A DNA stretch of 64,000 bases from Corynebacterium pseudodiphtheriticum DSM 44287 (GCF_000688415.1 NZ_JIAH01000006.1:248001-312000), one strand, 5' to 3'; positions 45,803 through 55,977 are shown, numbered from the stretch's first letter. A program made the numbers and translations. Notes: generated by a model from the sequence alone, not told the origin.

Positions 45803-47383
45803 GTGACCAAGCCGGTGGTTTTAATCGCAGACAAACTAGCGCAGTCCACGGTTGACGCCCTGGGCGATGCCGTCGAAGTTCGTTGGGTTGATGGCCCAAA
45901 TCGCCAGGAACTGCTGGCTGCAGTTGGCGATGCGGATGCGCTGCTGGTGCGTTCGGCAACGACCGTCGACAAGGAAGTGCTCGAGGCCGCACCAAAGCTC
46001 AGCATCGTTGGGCGCGCAGGTGTCGGGCTGGACAATGTTGATATTGATGCAGCTACTGAACGTGGCGTCATGGTTGCAAACGCCCCAACATCAAATATTC
46101 ATTCTGCGTGTGAACAAGCCATTGCGCTCCTGATGGCTACAGCGCGACAGATTCCCGCCGCTGATAAGACTCTGCGCGACGGCGAATGGAAGCGTTCGTC
46201 GTTCAAAGGCGTGGAAATCTTCAATAAAACTATCGGTATCGTCGGATTCGGCCACATTGGCCAGTTGTTTGCACAACGTCTGGCGGCATTCGAAACCGAA
46301 ATTATCGCCTATGACCCTTACGCGAACCCGGCGCGTGCCGCGCAATTAGGCGTGGAGTTGGTGGAGCTCGATGAGCTCATGTCGCGTTCGGATTTTGTGA
46401 CCATTCACTTGCCGAAGACCAAAGAAACTGCTGGTATGTTCAACGCCGATTTGTTGGCAAAGGCGAAGAAGGGCCAGATCATCATCAACGCGGCTCGCGG
46501 TGGTTTGGTTGACGAATCGGCATTGGCAGAATCTATTAAATCCGGACACCACCGTGGCGCTGGTTTTGACGTGTATGAATCCGAGCCGTGCACTGATTCT
46601 CCATTATTTGCGTTGCCAGAAACCGTGGTTTCCCCACATTTGGGAGCGTCCACCGTGGAGGCACAGGACCGGGCAGGTACCGACGTTGCAGCATCTGTTC
46701 TGAAGGCGCTGCGTGGTGAATTCGTTGCCGATGCCGTCAATGTTTCTGGTGGCCGTGTTGATGAAGAAGTTGCCCTTTGGTTGGAATTATCGCGGAAGTT
46801 GGGTGTTGCGGCCGCTCGTTTCTTGGATGGTGCTCCAGTTTCTCTGGAGGTAACAGGGTGCGGTGAGCTGTCCACGGAGAAACTAGACGTTTTGGGTCTG
46901 TCCGCAGTTCGTGGTCTGTTCAGTGGTGTGACGGATGAAGCGATTACTTTCGTTAATGCTCCGCAAGTTGCGCAACAGCGTGGTTTGCAGATCAGCGTGG
47001 ATAGCCAGAGTGAATCTGCTTACCACCGTTCCTCGCTTCAGGTGAAAGTTGTTGCTTCTAATGGTGCTTCGGCCACGGTGGTTGGTGCGCTGACTGGTAC
47101 AGAACGCATCGAAAAGATCGTACGGATTGATGGTCGCGGTGTAGACATGCGTGCCGAGGGGCGTAACTTGTTCTTCCAGTACACTGACGTTCCTGGTGCT
47201 CTGGGAATTGTTGGCACTGAACTGGGCAATGCTGGCATCAACATCGAAGCAGCGGCGTTGACTCAGGCTGCTAAGGGTGATGGCGCTATTTTGATTTTGC
47301 GTGTGGAAGCAGAAGTTCCAGCTGAGCTGGAGAAGACGATCGCAGACAAGCTGTCTGCAGAATCGTTCCAGCTGGTGTTCTAG
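45803..47383 (+). CDS. serA: D-3-phosphoglycerate dehydrogenase
   Basis: The first enzyme of serine synthesis, 526 residues. The NAD-binding loop is [16 protein letters not shown] (about 146-161); the catalytic Arg/Glu/His are carried in NAARGG, DVYESEP and SPHLGAST. A long C-terminal part holds the intervening ASB domain and the ACT domain (about 450-526), where serine inhibits. It starts with GTG 45803 after AGGAGAG. A hairpin at 47414-47448 follows. Confidence 0.97.
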   Translation: MTKPVVLIADKLAQSTVDALGDAVEVRWVDGPNRQELLAAVGDADALLVRSATTVDKEVLEAAPKLSIVGRAGVGLDNVDIDAATERGVMVANAPTSNIHSACEQAIALLMATARQIPAADKTLRDGEWKRSSFKGVEIFNKTIGIVGFGHIGQLFAQRLAAFETEIIAYDPYANPARAAQLGVELVELDELMSRSDFVTIHLPKTKETAGMFNADLLAKAKKGQIIINAARGGLVDESALAESIKSGHHRGAGFDVYESEPCTDSPLFALPETVVSPHLGASTVEAQDRAGTDVAASVLKALRGEFVADAVNVSGGRVDEEVALWLELSRKLGVAAARFLDGAPVSLEVTGCGELSTEKLDVLGLSAVRGLFSGVTDEAITFVNAPQVAQQRGLQISVDSQSESAYHRSSLQVKVVASNGASATVVGALTGTERIEKIVRIDGRGVDMRAEGRNLFFQYTDVPGALGIVGTELGNAGINIEAAALTQAAKGDGAILILRVEAEVPAELEKTIADKLSAESFQLVF

Positions 47384-47413
47384 AGCTAGTTGGCTGAGTT
47401 CTCCTAGGTTTGG

Positions 47414-47448
47414 CGAGCGGTCTGTCCTTTATTCGGGCAGACCGCTCG
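47414..47448. terminator. Long hairpin after serA
   Basis: CGAGCGGTCTG (47414-47424) and CAGACCGCTCG (47438-47448) form a perfect 11 bp stem. There is no T run, but its place between convergent serA and bioF suggests a bidirectional terminator. Confidence 0.6.
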
Positions 47449-47488
47449 TCGTGCTAGGGGCTTGTGTGCATGGTGGCGCGGGCTAGTT

Positions 47489-48742
47489 TTATCGTCCTGG
47501 GCTTATGGCTTTGGCAGGTGTGGGTGGTCGCCATCCAAGGTCTCTGAGGGTTTGTGCAAACCGCGTAATGTCGGCAAGCTCTAAGGTGGCCATAGCAGTT
47601 GCTCGCAGAATCGCTTGCCCGCGTGCGACGGTTGGGTAGCGGATAGCCGGAATATGAAAGCCACGGTCTGCTAACTCGGAGGCCAGGCGCACGGCAGCAG
47701 ATTCAGCGCCGACCGGTAGGGGAATGATCGGAGAATGGGCACTGCCAGAATGGGCACTTTCAAAAAGGACGCTGTCAGAATCGACGCCGTCGAAAACGCG
47801 AATTCCGGTGATTTCTCGTAGCGCGGCAGCACGTTGTTGGAGGCGTACCACTGGGTGTTGCTGTGTCAGTGGCTTTTGAATCACCTCTAGTGCAGCGGAG
47901 ATAGCCGCGCAGTTTGCTGCGCTGCAGGCGGTTGAATACACGTAGCCGCGTGCTTGGTTACGTAATAAATTTGCCACCGGTGTCGAACAAGCCACGAAGC
48001 CGCCTTCTGCTCCCAGGGCTTTGCTAGCCGTGACAATCAGGATATCGGGGCGGGTGTTGTGTACTTGAGTGCTACCAATCCCGTGCTTGCCCACAGTCCC
48101 GATTCCGTGTGCATCATCAACCAGCAACCAGGCGTCGTGGTGAGTGCAGATTTCGCGCAGCCTGGCTAGGTCGGCGATATCACCGTCCATAGAAAATACC
48201 CCATCACTGACTACTAGTTTGTACCTAGCGGTGCATTCTGCCAGCTGTTGTTCTAATGCTGTGTAGTCGCAGTGTGGGTAAATCGATTTCTTCGTACCGG
48301 AAGTTGTGGCTAAGCGAATGCCGTCGATGAGACTGGCATGATTGAGCGAATCCGAAAAGATATGCAGATCCGGGTGTGCCAGCGTTTGCAGAACGGAAAG
48401 GTTTGCTTGGTACCCGGTGGCAAACAGGACTGCATCTTCGAAGCCGACAAAGTTGGCTAGTTCTCGTTCTATGCGACGATGCCAGGTAGTGGATCCCGTC
48501 GTTAAGCGTGATCCGCCGGACCCGGTGCCGAATTCTTCCAGTGCAGACCTTGCTGCGGCGATAACTTCTGGATGGGTAGCAAGGCCTAGGTAATTTGATG
48601 ATGACAGCAAGATGCGTTCGCTGGGCTGATCTTTTAGCTGCGCCCGCGGGGTTTGTGGTCCGACAAATTCTATGGGGGTGCGCATAAGCCCTTGCTGTTG
48701 CCATTTTTCTAGACGCTGGGTGGCGAGCTCGGTGAGGTTCAT
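47489..48742 (-). CDS. bioF: 8-amino-7-oxononanoate synthase
   Basis: BioF condenses pimeloyl-CoA or -ACP with alanine to KAPA in biotin synthesis. The PLP lysine is in VTASKALGAEGGF, the cofactor loop is LLVDDAHGIGTVG, and the N-terminal SSNYLGLATHPEV is typical. It has 417 residues. Its ATG overlaps the bioW stop in ATGA, so the two are coupled. C. glutamicum lacks bioF, which is one reason it needs biotin. Confidence 0.95.
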   Translation of the reverse strand: MNLTELATQRLEKWQQQGLMRTPIEFVGPQTPRAQLKDQPSERILLSSSNYLGLATHPEVIAAARSALEEFGTGSGGSRLTTGSTTWHRRIERELANFVGFEDAVLFATGYQANLSVLQTLAHPDLHIFSDSLNHASLIDGIRLATTSGTKKSIYPHCDYTALEQQLAECTARYKLVVSDGVFSMDGDIADLARLREICTHHDAWLLVDDAHGIGTVGKHGIGSTQVHNTRPDILIVTASKALGAEGGFVACSTPVANLLRNQARGYVYSTACSAANCAAISAALEVIQKPLTQQHPVVRLQQRAAALREITGIRVFDGVDSDSVLFESAHSGSAHSPIIPLPVGAESAAVRLASELADRGFHIPAIRYPTVARGQAILRATAMATLELADITRFAQTLRDLGWRPPTPAKAISPGR

Positions 48743-49464
48743 CCGACGATCACTGCTTGGTTTTCTAAATAGGCAGAGATTTCGGCGAGTGCTTCTTGGT
48801 CCGCTCGGCTCACGACAATCACTCGTGTTCCTTGGTCGGTACCAGCCAGCTTCATATTCGCGATGCGATGGTAACGACCTCGTATGCAGACGTATCCGGT
48901 GGTGTAGTCCGGGTCATCGGAGATGCAGACTTCTGCAAGTACGTGTGGGCACGAGGCTACTTTTGCGGCGAGCACACGAGCTTCGCGCACGTAGTTTTTG
49001 CTGTCTGGTTCGGTTGCGGCAGCAAGACTTAGTGAGCTGCGGTGGTCCATGGTGCTCGCGCGCACCCCGCGTTGCTTATCTGGTTCGATTCGTTGGCCGG
49101 TTGCGCTATCTATCACCATCGCTCCACGCAGCCCCGTGACTGTTTGTAGGTAGTTCCAGATGACTTCGCTGTGCGGGGTTACTTCCGCTAGCAAATCGGT
49201 CACCAGTGCGCGAGCCTGGTGTGGGGAAGCGCACGGTAATTCAGAAACGGCGAGTTCTGGCAGGTAGATAATGTCGTCTTTGGCAAGTGCAGTGGTGGTG
49301 ACCACGATAGAATCCGGGCGTCCTTTGGGGTGCCCAAGTGCGCGAGCATGCAGGTGTTCGCTGATCTGGCTCACAAAACCGGCGGGTACTATGCGCTCGG
49401 CCCCGGATATATGGGCCCCGGCGCGGCTGGCTCGCATTTTGATGGAATACATGGTCTCCGGCAT
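48739..49464 (-). CDS. bioW: 6-carboxyhexanoate-CoA ligase (pimeloyl-CoA synthetase)
   Basis: BioW turns pimelate into pimeloyl-CoA, the Bacillus route. The 241-residue protein is close to B. subtilis BioW: start ETMYSIKMRAS, then HISGAERI, GVRASTMDH and the conserved DDPDYTTGYV near residue 187. It starts at ATG 49464, six bases after a TAAAAT -10 box, so its mRNA should be leaderless. It is the first gene of a two-gene operon with bioF. Its presence in a corynebacterial background is unusual. Confidence 0.93.
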   Translation of the reverse strand: MPETMYSIKMRASRAGAHISGAERIVPAGFVSQISEHLHARALGHPKGRPDSIVVTTTALAKDDIIYLPELAVSELPCASPHQARALVTDLLAEVTPHSEVIWNYLQTVTGLRGAMVIDSATGQRIEPDKQRGVRASTMDHRSSLSLAAATEPDSKNYVREARVLAAKVASCPHVLAEVCISDDPDYTTGYVCIRGRYHRIANMKLAGTDQGTRVIVVSRADQEALAEISAYLENQAVIVG

Positions 49465-49470
49465 GAGAAT

Positions 49471-49476
49471 ATTTTA
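49471..49476 (-). promoter_or_regulatory. Predicted -10 element of bioW (leaderless)
   Basis: On the minus strand TAAAAT is followed by six bases and then the bioW ATG. The transcript would begin at the start codon itself. Confidence 0.6.
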
Positions 49477-49536
49477 AACCATCACAGGTTCGCTGACTCT
49501 GTCGGTGCACAAGCGAATAGGTGCGATGAGCTGCAC

Positions 49537-49549
49537 TAAACAGTGTTCA
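49537..49549 (-). promoter_or_regulatory. Candidate BioQ-type operator for bioWF
   Basis: The minus strand reads TGAACACTGTTTA, an imperfect palindrome. From memory the corynebacterial BioQ site is TGAAC-N3-GTTAC, so eight of ten fixed bases agree. It lies 73 bases upstream of bioW in the divergent region. Confidence 0.4.
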
Positions 49550-49596
49550 GGGAATGAGGCAGGCCCGCCGAGTGCGCTGGCTATTAGGCTGGGGAT

Positions 49597-50439
49597 ATGA
49601 TTGCAGCTTCACCAGGCACGCCAGAGCGTTCGCGCTACCTAGCTATTTTTGATCCGAAGTCTGTCCGTCCGCATGAGGTGTATGCAGCAGATATCTCGGC
49701 TGCTGATTTGAACCTTGACATAATTAATGGCTCGCTACGCGATGCCGTTGACATGCTGGGAGAGATTAACCCGAAGCCGGCCGTGCGAAGCCTGCAACCT
49801 GCGGCGGTGTTGGTGGCGATAACACCAGAGCAAGAGCCAACAGCAATGACCAAGATTTTCCAGGCTGTGATCCCGAAGCATCTGGGGCTGGTCGATCTGG
49901 ATCGCGACACGACACTTGCCTATGGCGATGACCTGGTTCGTTACCCTATGACGACGGCGCACTATACCTTGGGCTGGTCGTCGCCAAGCGGGATTGCTGA
50001 CGTGCTGGAAGAGATTTACCGGCAGCAGAGCACCACTGAATATTCGCGAGCTGACTATGTGAAAATTATTGACCGCAAGCCTGCGCGCAGTGTCCATGCT
50101 GGAAAGTCTTTGCGCGAAGGGGAACGGGCGCAGAGTGCCTCGGCGGAGGAGAACCAAGAAACGCAGCAGGAAACGCAGTGGAGTTTCCAGCGGAGTTCGC
50201 AGTGGGATACGCAGCACTATATTCAATGTTTTTATTCTGCGACCTCGGGTTCGGTGGGTACGCAGGGCAACATTATGGCGGATGAGGGTTTCTGGATTGA
50301 AGTGCGTAATGGCGCGGCCGAATTACATTTCGGGATTGGAGGATTGGATTTGCATACGGCCTCTGAGGTGTTCCGTCGTTGGTTGGATGGTGAGCGGAAT
50401 TTTCCGGATGTGGGGCAGTGGCAGAAGTTGATTATTTAG
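49597..50439 (+). CDS. Hypothetical protein with Gln-rich linker
   Basis: A 280-residue protein of no recognised family. It has an N-terminal domain (about 1-155), then a hydrophilic linker rich in Gln/Glu/Ser (about 160-210; encoded by near-repeats of ACGCAG) with NQETQQETQ, and a C-terminal domain (about 215-280) with [16 protein letters not shown]. No signal peptide or membrane helix is seen. TAGGCT (49585-49590) six bases before the ATG suggests a leaderless start. It lies divergent from bioW and 94 bases before leuB. Confidence 0.72.
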   Translation: MIAASPGTPERSRYLAIFDPKSVRPHEVYAADISAADLNLDIINGSLRDAVDMLGEINPKPAVRSLQPAAVLVAITPEQEPTAMTKIFQAVIPKHLGLVDLDRDTTLAYGDDLVRYPMTTAHYTLGWSSPSGIADVLEEIYRQQSTTEYSRADYVKIIDRKPARSVHAGKSLREGERAQSASAEENQETQQETQWSFQRSSQWDTQHYIQCFYSATSGSVGTQGNIMADEGFWIEVRNGAAELHFGIGGLDLHTASEVFRRWLDGERNFPDVGQWQKLII

Positions 50440-50533
50440 CGAGTTGATTGGTGCTGAGCTTCGCTTTGGTGTTTGGGATCACTTGTTCGGGTACGCTATG
50501 GGAAAGCGCATTTTTGAGAAAGGATACCACTCT

Positions 50534-51553
50534 ATGAGACTCGCTGTTATTGCTGGCGACGGCATTGGCCCCGAAGTTACCGCAGAGGCATTGAAGGTCT
50601 TGCATGCGGTGCGTGACGACGTGGACGTGACCGATTTCCATCTGGGGGCAGACAGATACTTGGAAACCGGGGACACGCTCACTGATGAGGACCTCGCCGC
50701 GCTTCGCGAACACGACGTGATTTTGCTCGGTGCTATTGGCGACCCCCGCAAGGTTGCTGCAGGCGTGCTGGAGCGGGCCCTGTTGCTCAAACTGCGCTTT
50801 GCCTTGGACCATCATGTCAACTTGCGTCCTTCGAAGCTGTATCCGACTTCTTCTTCACCGTTGGCTAATCCCGGTGAGATTGATTTCGTGGTGGTTCGCG
50901 AAGGTACCGAAGGGCTGTATTGCGGCAACGGGGGCGTGCTGCGTGAAGGCACTGCGCATGAGGTAGCCTCTGAGGTTTCGCAAAATACTCGATACGGTGT
51001 GGAGCGTGTTGTCCGTGATGCTTTCGCGCGCGCCAGGAACCGACGCAAACACCTCACCCTGGTGCACAAGACAAACGTGTTGGTCAACGCCGGTGGTTTG
51101 TGGATGCGTACGGTACAGGAGGTAGGTCAGGAATATCCGGATGTCACTGTCGATTACCACCACATTGATGCAGCCACCATCTACATGGTGACAGATCCGG
51201 AGCGTTACGACGTCATCGTCACCGATAACTTGTTTGGTGATATTTTGACGGATCTCGCTGGCGCTGTCACCGGCGGCATTGGATTAGCTGCCTCCGGCAA
51301 TATTGATGCCTCGGGTGCAAACCCGTCCATGTTTGAGCCGGTACACGGTTCTGCGCCGGATATTGCGGGTACCGGCGTTGCTGATCCCACCGCGGCGATT
51401 TTGTCGGTGGCCCTATTGCTGCGCCATCTTGGTGACGAGGATAACGCGGCCAAGATTGAACAAGCGGTGGCTGCCGATATCAGTTCCCGCGGTAACCAGG
51501 CTATTTCTACCACCGAGGTGGGTGACCGCATCGCCGCAGCGGTGAATGCATAG
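50534..51553 (+). CDS. leuB: 3-isopropylmalate dehydrogenase
   Basis: LeuB oxidises 3-isopropylmalate in leucine synthesis. It has 339 residues; the start [14 protein letters not shown], the Mg2+-binding aspartates in [15 protein letters not shown] and the NAD loop [17 protein letters not shown] are all present. The frame is open from 50444, but ATG 50534 with AAAGGA upstream matches the family. It is followed by a lipoprotein gene after 10 bases. Confidence 0.97.
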   Translation: MRLAVIAGDGIGPEVTAEALKVLHAVRDDVDVTDFHLGADRYLETGDTLTDEDLAALREHDVILLGAIGDPRKVAAGVLERALLLKLRFALDHHVNLRPSKLYPTSSSPLANPGEIDFVVVREGTEGLYCGNGGVLREGTAHEVASEVSQNTRYGVERVVRDAFARARNRRKHLTLVHKTNVLVNAGGLWMRTVQEVGQEYPDVTVDYHHIDAATIYMVTDPERYDVIVTDNLFGDILTDLAGAVTGGIGLAASGNIDASGANPSMFEPVHGSAPDIAGTGVADPTAAILSVALLLRHLGDEDNAAKIEQAVAADISSRGNQAISTTEVGDRIAAAVNA

Positions 51554-51563
51554 GATAGTAAGC

Positions 51564-53336
51564 ATGAATCCTCGTCCTTCGTTTTCGAAAGCACATCTGC
51601 CCGAGGTGGCCTCTTCTGCAAAGGCGTCGTCTTCAGCGGCGTCGCACTCGTCGTCACGCTCGTCATTGTTATCACGCGCAATTTCTTCCCGGGCCAAGAA
51701 AGCTGGCGGCCTGAGTCTGGCGGCCGTGATGGCTTGCGCACTGGTCGCGTGTGCTGATGCGGAGGAGGACACCTCGCCGTTGAGCTCTGCGCATGAGCAA
51801 GGGGCTGCCGACGGATCTACGGAGAGTAAGGAATCTGGACCACCAGTGGCAACTGCCTTATCGGACGGCAATCGTACTGGCGATGTCACCGTTGCTGATT
51901 TTTATGATGATTTCTCGACGGTTATCGTTGCTGCTGAGGATGAGGGCGCCCAGCGGACGGCCGCGACTGTTGCTGTAGAAGAAGCAGCCCCGATGATCGC
52001 CGTCATGGCTGAGTTTGAAATGGACTTAGTCGATTTTTTCAGTTCACACGATGTCGAAAACATCATCACGGTCGGAAATCCGATAGCCCCGGCTGGTCAC
52101 GAATGGTCGGATTGGTCGCCAAAAGTCGAAGAGCATACCGCAAACGGTGCGAGCGAAAGCACTGGTACGACTGCTACTACCGGTGCAGATGCGCCAGTCG
52201 ACGTTGTTGACTCTGCGCAACCAATTCAGGAACCTGCGGCGTTGCCGTGGGCGTATGAGGGGCCACGGATCGCTGGGCTGTTGGATCACTTAGAAGAAAA
52301 CGGAAACCTGCCGGGCAACTCTGCTAAGAATGCCACTCCGATTTACGTCACTGAGCACACTGCTTTGGCTTCGGTCGCTTCAGTTTTGGCTGCGGGCAAT
52401 GAGGTGACTGTGCTGGATGCGCCGGATATCCGCGCAACCGCAGAATCGATGGACGCCGCACTCAACGGCGACATCATCACTTTGGGCGCTGCATTCGGGG
52501 ACCAGGATTACGTGGATCGCACCGTTGCACTGGCAGCAAATGGTGAACTTCCTGGTGGGGGCGGACTCGTATTCCCCGGCCGTCGAATGATCGCCCTGTA
52601 TGGACACCCAGCTGGCCCGGCTTTGGGCGTGATGGGTGAAATGCCACCAGAAGAAGCCATTCGCCACGCGCATGAGCTTGTGGATCAGTACCAGCATTTG
52701 GATGAGCAACCAGTCATCCCGGCCTTTGAAATCATCGCAACCATTGCGGCTGCACAGCCGGGCCCACATGGCTTGTACACTAACTACACTGATCCGGCGG
52801 AGTTGCAACCGTATATCGACGCTGCTATCGAAGACGGTGGCTATGCTTTCTTGGACCTGCAACCCGGCCGCGAAAGCCTGCTGGAACAGGCCAAGCACTA
52901 CGAGGAACTGTTGAAACAGCCCTATGTAGGTCTGGCATTGGACCCGGAGTGGAAGCTAGGCCCTAATGAGGTGCCCCTGCAGCAGGTTGGACACGTTGAC
53001 GCCGCGGAAATCAATGAGGTCTCTGAATGGTTGGCAGAGCTAGTCCGCGAGAATAACTTGCCACAGAAAGGCCTTATGGTGCACCAGTTCCAGCACCAGA
53101 TGATCCGTAATCGTGAGGCTGTGAACACCAATTACCCAGAGCTTGGTTTCGTGCTGCACGCAGATGGACACGGCCCGCCAGCGGAGAAGTTTGCTACCTG
53201 GGATATGGTCCGCAATGATCTTGCCGACGGCTGGTATATGGCGTGGAAGAACTTCATTGATGAAGACAACCCGACCTTCACGCCGGAAGAGACCTACCAG
53301 ATCAATCCTCGTCCGTGGTTTGTTTCTTACCAGTAG
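51564..53336 (+). CDS. Large putative lipoprotein, cell-wall-binding-repeat-like
   Basis: A 590-residue protein. An unusually long Ser/Ala/Lys/Arg-rich start (about 1-46) precedes the hydrophobic segment and lipobox ALVAC (cysteine near 63). After an acidic linker come alpha/beta units like those of the lipoprotein at 44722 (IITVGNP). The C-terminal half (about 330-590) looks like an alpha/beta barrel with LDLQPGR, ALDPEW and VLHADGHGPP, perhaps glycoside-hydrolase-like. ATG 51564 with AGGA is preferred; the function is unknown. Confidence 0.72.
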   Translation: MNPRPSFSKAHLPEVASSAKASSSAASHSSSRSSLLSRAISSRAKKAGGLSLAAVMACALVACADAEEDTSPLSSAHEQGAADGSTESKESGPPVATALSDGNRTGDVTVADFYDDFSTVIVAAEDEGAQRTAATVAVEEAAPMIAVMAEFEMDLVDFFSSHDVENIITVGNPIAPAGHEWSDWSPKVEEHTANGASESTGTTATTGADAPVDVVDSAQPIQEPAALPWAYEGPRIAGLLDHLEENGNLPGNSAKNATPIYVTEHTALASVASVLAAGNEVTVLDAPDIRATAESMDAALNGDIITLGAAFGDQDYVDRTVALAANGELPGGGGLVFPGRRMIALYGHPAGPALGVMGEMPPEEAIRHAHELVDQYQHLDEQPVIPAFEIIATIAAAQPGPHGLYTNYTDPAELQPYIDAAIEDGGYAFLDLQPGRESLLEQAKHYEELLKQPYVGLALDPEWKLGPNEVPLQQVGHVDAAEINEVSEWLAELVRENNLPQKGLMVHQFQHQMIRNREAVNTNYPELGFVLHADGHGPPAEKFATWDMVRNDLADGWYMAWKNFIDEDNPTFTPEETYQINPRPWFVSYQ

Positions 53337-53411
53337 TTCGTAATCTGGTTCATGCCAAGAAGTATGTGTGAAAAGGACTACTTTTACGTTCGTCTCGAGT
53401 AATCTAGGAGC

Positions 53412-55277
53412 ATGAGCGTAGAAGTAGAGGAAGTCACCGGCTTTCTGGCTGAACACGAACCGTTTTCTCACTTGCCGTCAGATGCTCTGACGGCTATTTC
53501 GGCTTCTATGACTATGCGCTATATTCGGCGCGGGACCACCGTCGTATTAGCCGGGCAGCGTAACGACACCTTGCACGTGATTCGTTCCGGGGCCATGGAT
53601 GTCTTGGATTCTGAAGGTGGGCTTTTGGACCGCCGTGAACCCGGGTTGAGCTTTGGGTATTCGACTCTGGTAGCAGATCCTGGGGTTGCCGAGTCACGCT
53701 ATACCACCGTTGCAGTGGAAGACAGCCTGATCTTGGAACTGCCACGCGAAGCCTTTCAGCGTGCGGCAGCCGAACATCCTGATATCGAACGGTTTTATTC
53801 TTTACAAACCAGACAAATTCGGAGTGCAGCCCAAGATCTTGCCGACGACGCCGCCACCGGTGTTTTACGCACCCCACTACGTGACGTCATGATCGTGAAC
53901 CCACAGGCAACCGCGCCTGAAACCAGTATTGCCGCGGCCGCACAGCAAATGCGGGAACAAGCAGTTTCCTCATTGTTGATTACTGCTGATGGAGCCCTGC
54001 GCGGCATTGTTACCGATCGCGACATGACCGGCCGCGTGGTTGCGCAGTCACTGGATACTTCCTTGCCGGTTAGCGAAGTGATGACGCGGGACCTGCGTAC
54101 CGTCACTCCAGAGACACTGGCTTTTGAAGCAATGTTGCTGATGGCCGAGCTGAAAATCCACCACTTACCAGTGCTGGAAGAAGGCAAAGTCGTCGGGGTA
54201 GTCGCTGGTGCCGATATTGCACGTTTGCTCCGGGTGAACCCCATCTACTTAACCGCAGACTTTTCTCGACGGACTTCCCGCGAGGAACTGCGTGATGCTT
54301 ATCGTGAGGCTTGCGCGGTGATTGCGCGTTTTCTCGATCGCAGTGGTGATTTTGCAGAAGCAGCGCAGATGATGACTATCGCCGCAGACAGTATCGCCCG
54401 CCGGCTGTTGGAACTGGCAGAAGAACAATTCGGCGCGCCACCGGTCCCGTATGCCTTTGTGGTGCTGGGATCGCAGGGACGACGAGAAATGGGACTATCC
54501 TCCGATCAAGACAACGCGATGGTCTTGTCCAATGATTACAATCCGAACCAACATGGCGAGTACTTTGCCAACCTGGCGCGGTGGGTGTGTGAAGGTTTGG
54601 CAGAGGCCGGACAAGCATGGTGCCCTGGCGATATGATGGCGACTAATCCGTTGTGGCGTCAAACAGCCCGGGAGTGGGAAGATACGTTCCACAGCTGGAT
54701 CACCGCGCCGGATGCCGATGCTTTGCTGCATGCCCAAACCTTTTTCGATTTCCGCCCGGTTTATGGTGATACCGCGCTTGCCGGCGAAGTCCATCGCACA
54801 GCGGTGCGCATGGGAGGCGAATCCAAACGACTGCACGCGCACCTGGCAAGCTTGGCGGCGCGCCGGGAACCACCGTTGACTTTCTTCAAAGGTTTGGTGG
54901 TGGAACGCTCAGGAGATTATGCGCGAACGCTGAATATCAAAACCGGAGGCACCTATAGCATCGTGCAGATGGCTCGGTTGTATGCAATCGCTTCCGGAGT
55001 TGATGCTGTTGATACCGCTACGCGGTTGGAACTCTCTGCCGGGGCTGGTGTATCTAAGGAAGGCGTGCGTGACCTTGCCGATGCTTTTTATTTCTTGCGC
55101 ACACTTACCTTGCGCCATCAGGCCCGTAAGTTGCGGCACGGTGAACAACCGGATTATCACGTTGACCCGAAGCGGCTATCAAAGATGGATCGGGAGCATT
55201 TGCGTGATTCTTTCCAAGTGATCAAGCGGATGCAATCTGCATTGGGTAACAAATATCCCGTGCGTAGCATTTCTTAA
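53412..55277 (+). CDS. cNMP-binding, CBS and DUF294 nucleotidyltransferase protein
   Basis: A 621-residue cytoplasmic protein with three parts: a cyclic-nucleotide-binding-like domain (about 10-135), a CBS pair (about 155-275) and a DUF294 nucleotidyltransferase domain, followed by a helical substrate-binding tail. The nucleotidyltransferase motif is LGSQGRREMGLSSDQDNAMV (about 356-375), of the GlnD type. This suggests a ligand-controlled nucleotidyl transfer to an unknown target. TAATCT (53400-53405), six bases, ATG shows a leaderless start. The exonuclease downstream is a common partner. Confidence 0.88.
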   Translation: MSVEVEEVTGFLAEHEPFSHLPSDALTAISASMTMRYIRRGTTVVLAGQRNDTLHVIRSGAMDVLDSEGGLLDRREPGLSFGYSTLVADPGVAESRYTTVAVEDSLILELPREAFQRAAAEHPDIERFYSLQTRQIRSAAQDLADDAATGVLRTPLRDVMIVNPQATAPETSIAAAAQQMREQAVSSLLITADGALRGIVTDRDMTGRVVAQSLDTSLPVSEVMTRDLRTVTPETLAFEAMLLMAELKIHHLPVLEEGKVVGVVAGADIARLLRVNPIYLTADFSRRTSREELRDAYREACAVIARFLDRSGDFAEAAQMMTIAADSIARRLLELAEEQFGAPPVPYAFVVLGSQGRREMGLSSDQDNAMVLSNDYNPNQHGEYFANLARWVCEGLAEAGQAWCPGDMMATNPLWRQTAREWEDTFHSWITAPDADALLHAQTFFDFRPVYGDTALAGEVHRTAVRMGGESKRLHAHLASLAARREPPLTFFKGLVVERSGDYARTLNIKTGGTYSIVQMARLYAIASGVDAVDTATRLELSAGAGVSKEGVRDLADAFYFLRTLTLRHQARKLRHGEQPDYHVDPKRLSKMDREHLRDSFQVIKRMQSALGNKYPVRSIS

Positions 55278-55293
55278 ACAGGCGGTAGTGCTG

Positions 55294-55944
55294 ATGAGTT
55301 TTCTTTCTGCTATTTCTACGATCTCCGGTGGTTTGTGGGGGCAAAAAACCTTCGATATCGCTGCACCCGCCCCGGATACCGCGCTGGAGGATTTGCCAGC
55401 GCTTGCGGTTGATATGGAAACCACGGGAATTAAACCTGCCCGGGACACGATGCTGTCGATCGGCTGGGTGCCATTAAATGGGCGAAGTATTGATTTATCG
55501 GGTGCGGGCTATGTGGTGGTTGCTGGCGGGGAGGTGGGGGAGTCGGCCACCATCCACGGCCTTACCGACGACGAAATTGCATTGGGGGTTAAGCCGGAAG
55601 AAGCGATGGAGCAGTTATTGGAAGCTTTGCATGGGCGCGTGCTGTTGGCTCATTTTGCTGCACTCGAAACGGGCTTTGTGCACAAGCATTGTCGGCAGCT
55701 GTACGACGGTGCAGTCCCGGACCTTACGGTCGTCGACACGTTTAGTTTGGAACGGCGACACATGGAACGTATGGCCACCTACCCGCGTGGTGAGGACCTA
55801 CGCCTGCCACGAATCCGGGAGCGCTACCAATTACCGCATTACAACAGCCATAACGCGTTGAGTGACGCACTGGCGTGTGCCGAGGTCTATCTTGCGATTA
55901 CCGCGGTTAGCCGCGTGCACACATTAAAAGATATTAGAGAGTAG
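55294..55944 (+). CDS. DnaQ-like exonuclease paired with the DUF294 protein
   Basis: A 216-residue DEDDh exonuclease. Exo I is VDMETTGI, Exo II includes LLAHFAALETGF, and Exo III is NSHNALSDALA with the catalytic histidine. ATG 55294 follows AGGCGG. It begins 17 bases after the DUF294 gene, and this gene pair is common in bacteria, suggesting that the exonuclease acts in the same path. Confidence 0.86.
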   Translation: MSFLSAISTISGGLWGQKTFDIAAPAPDTALEDLPALAVDMETTGIKPARDTMLSIGWVPLNGRSIDLSGAGYVVVAGGEVGESATIHGLTDDEIALGVKPEEAMEQLLEALHGRVLLAHFAALETGFVHKHCRQLYDGAVPDLTVVDTFSLERRHMERMATYPRGEDLRLPRIRERYQLPHYNSHNALSDALACAEVYLAITAVSRVHTLKDIRE

Positions 55945-55977
55945 GCCTTGTGGGGCGGGCCTTGTACAGTAGATGAC

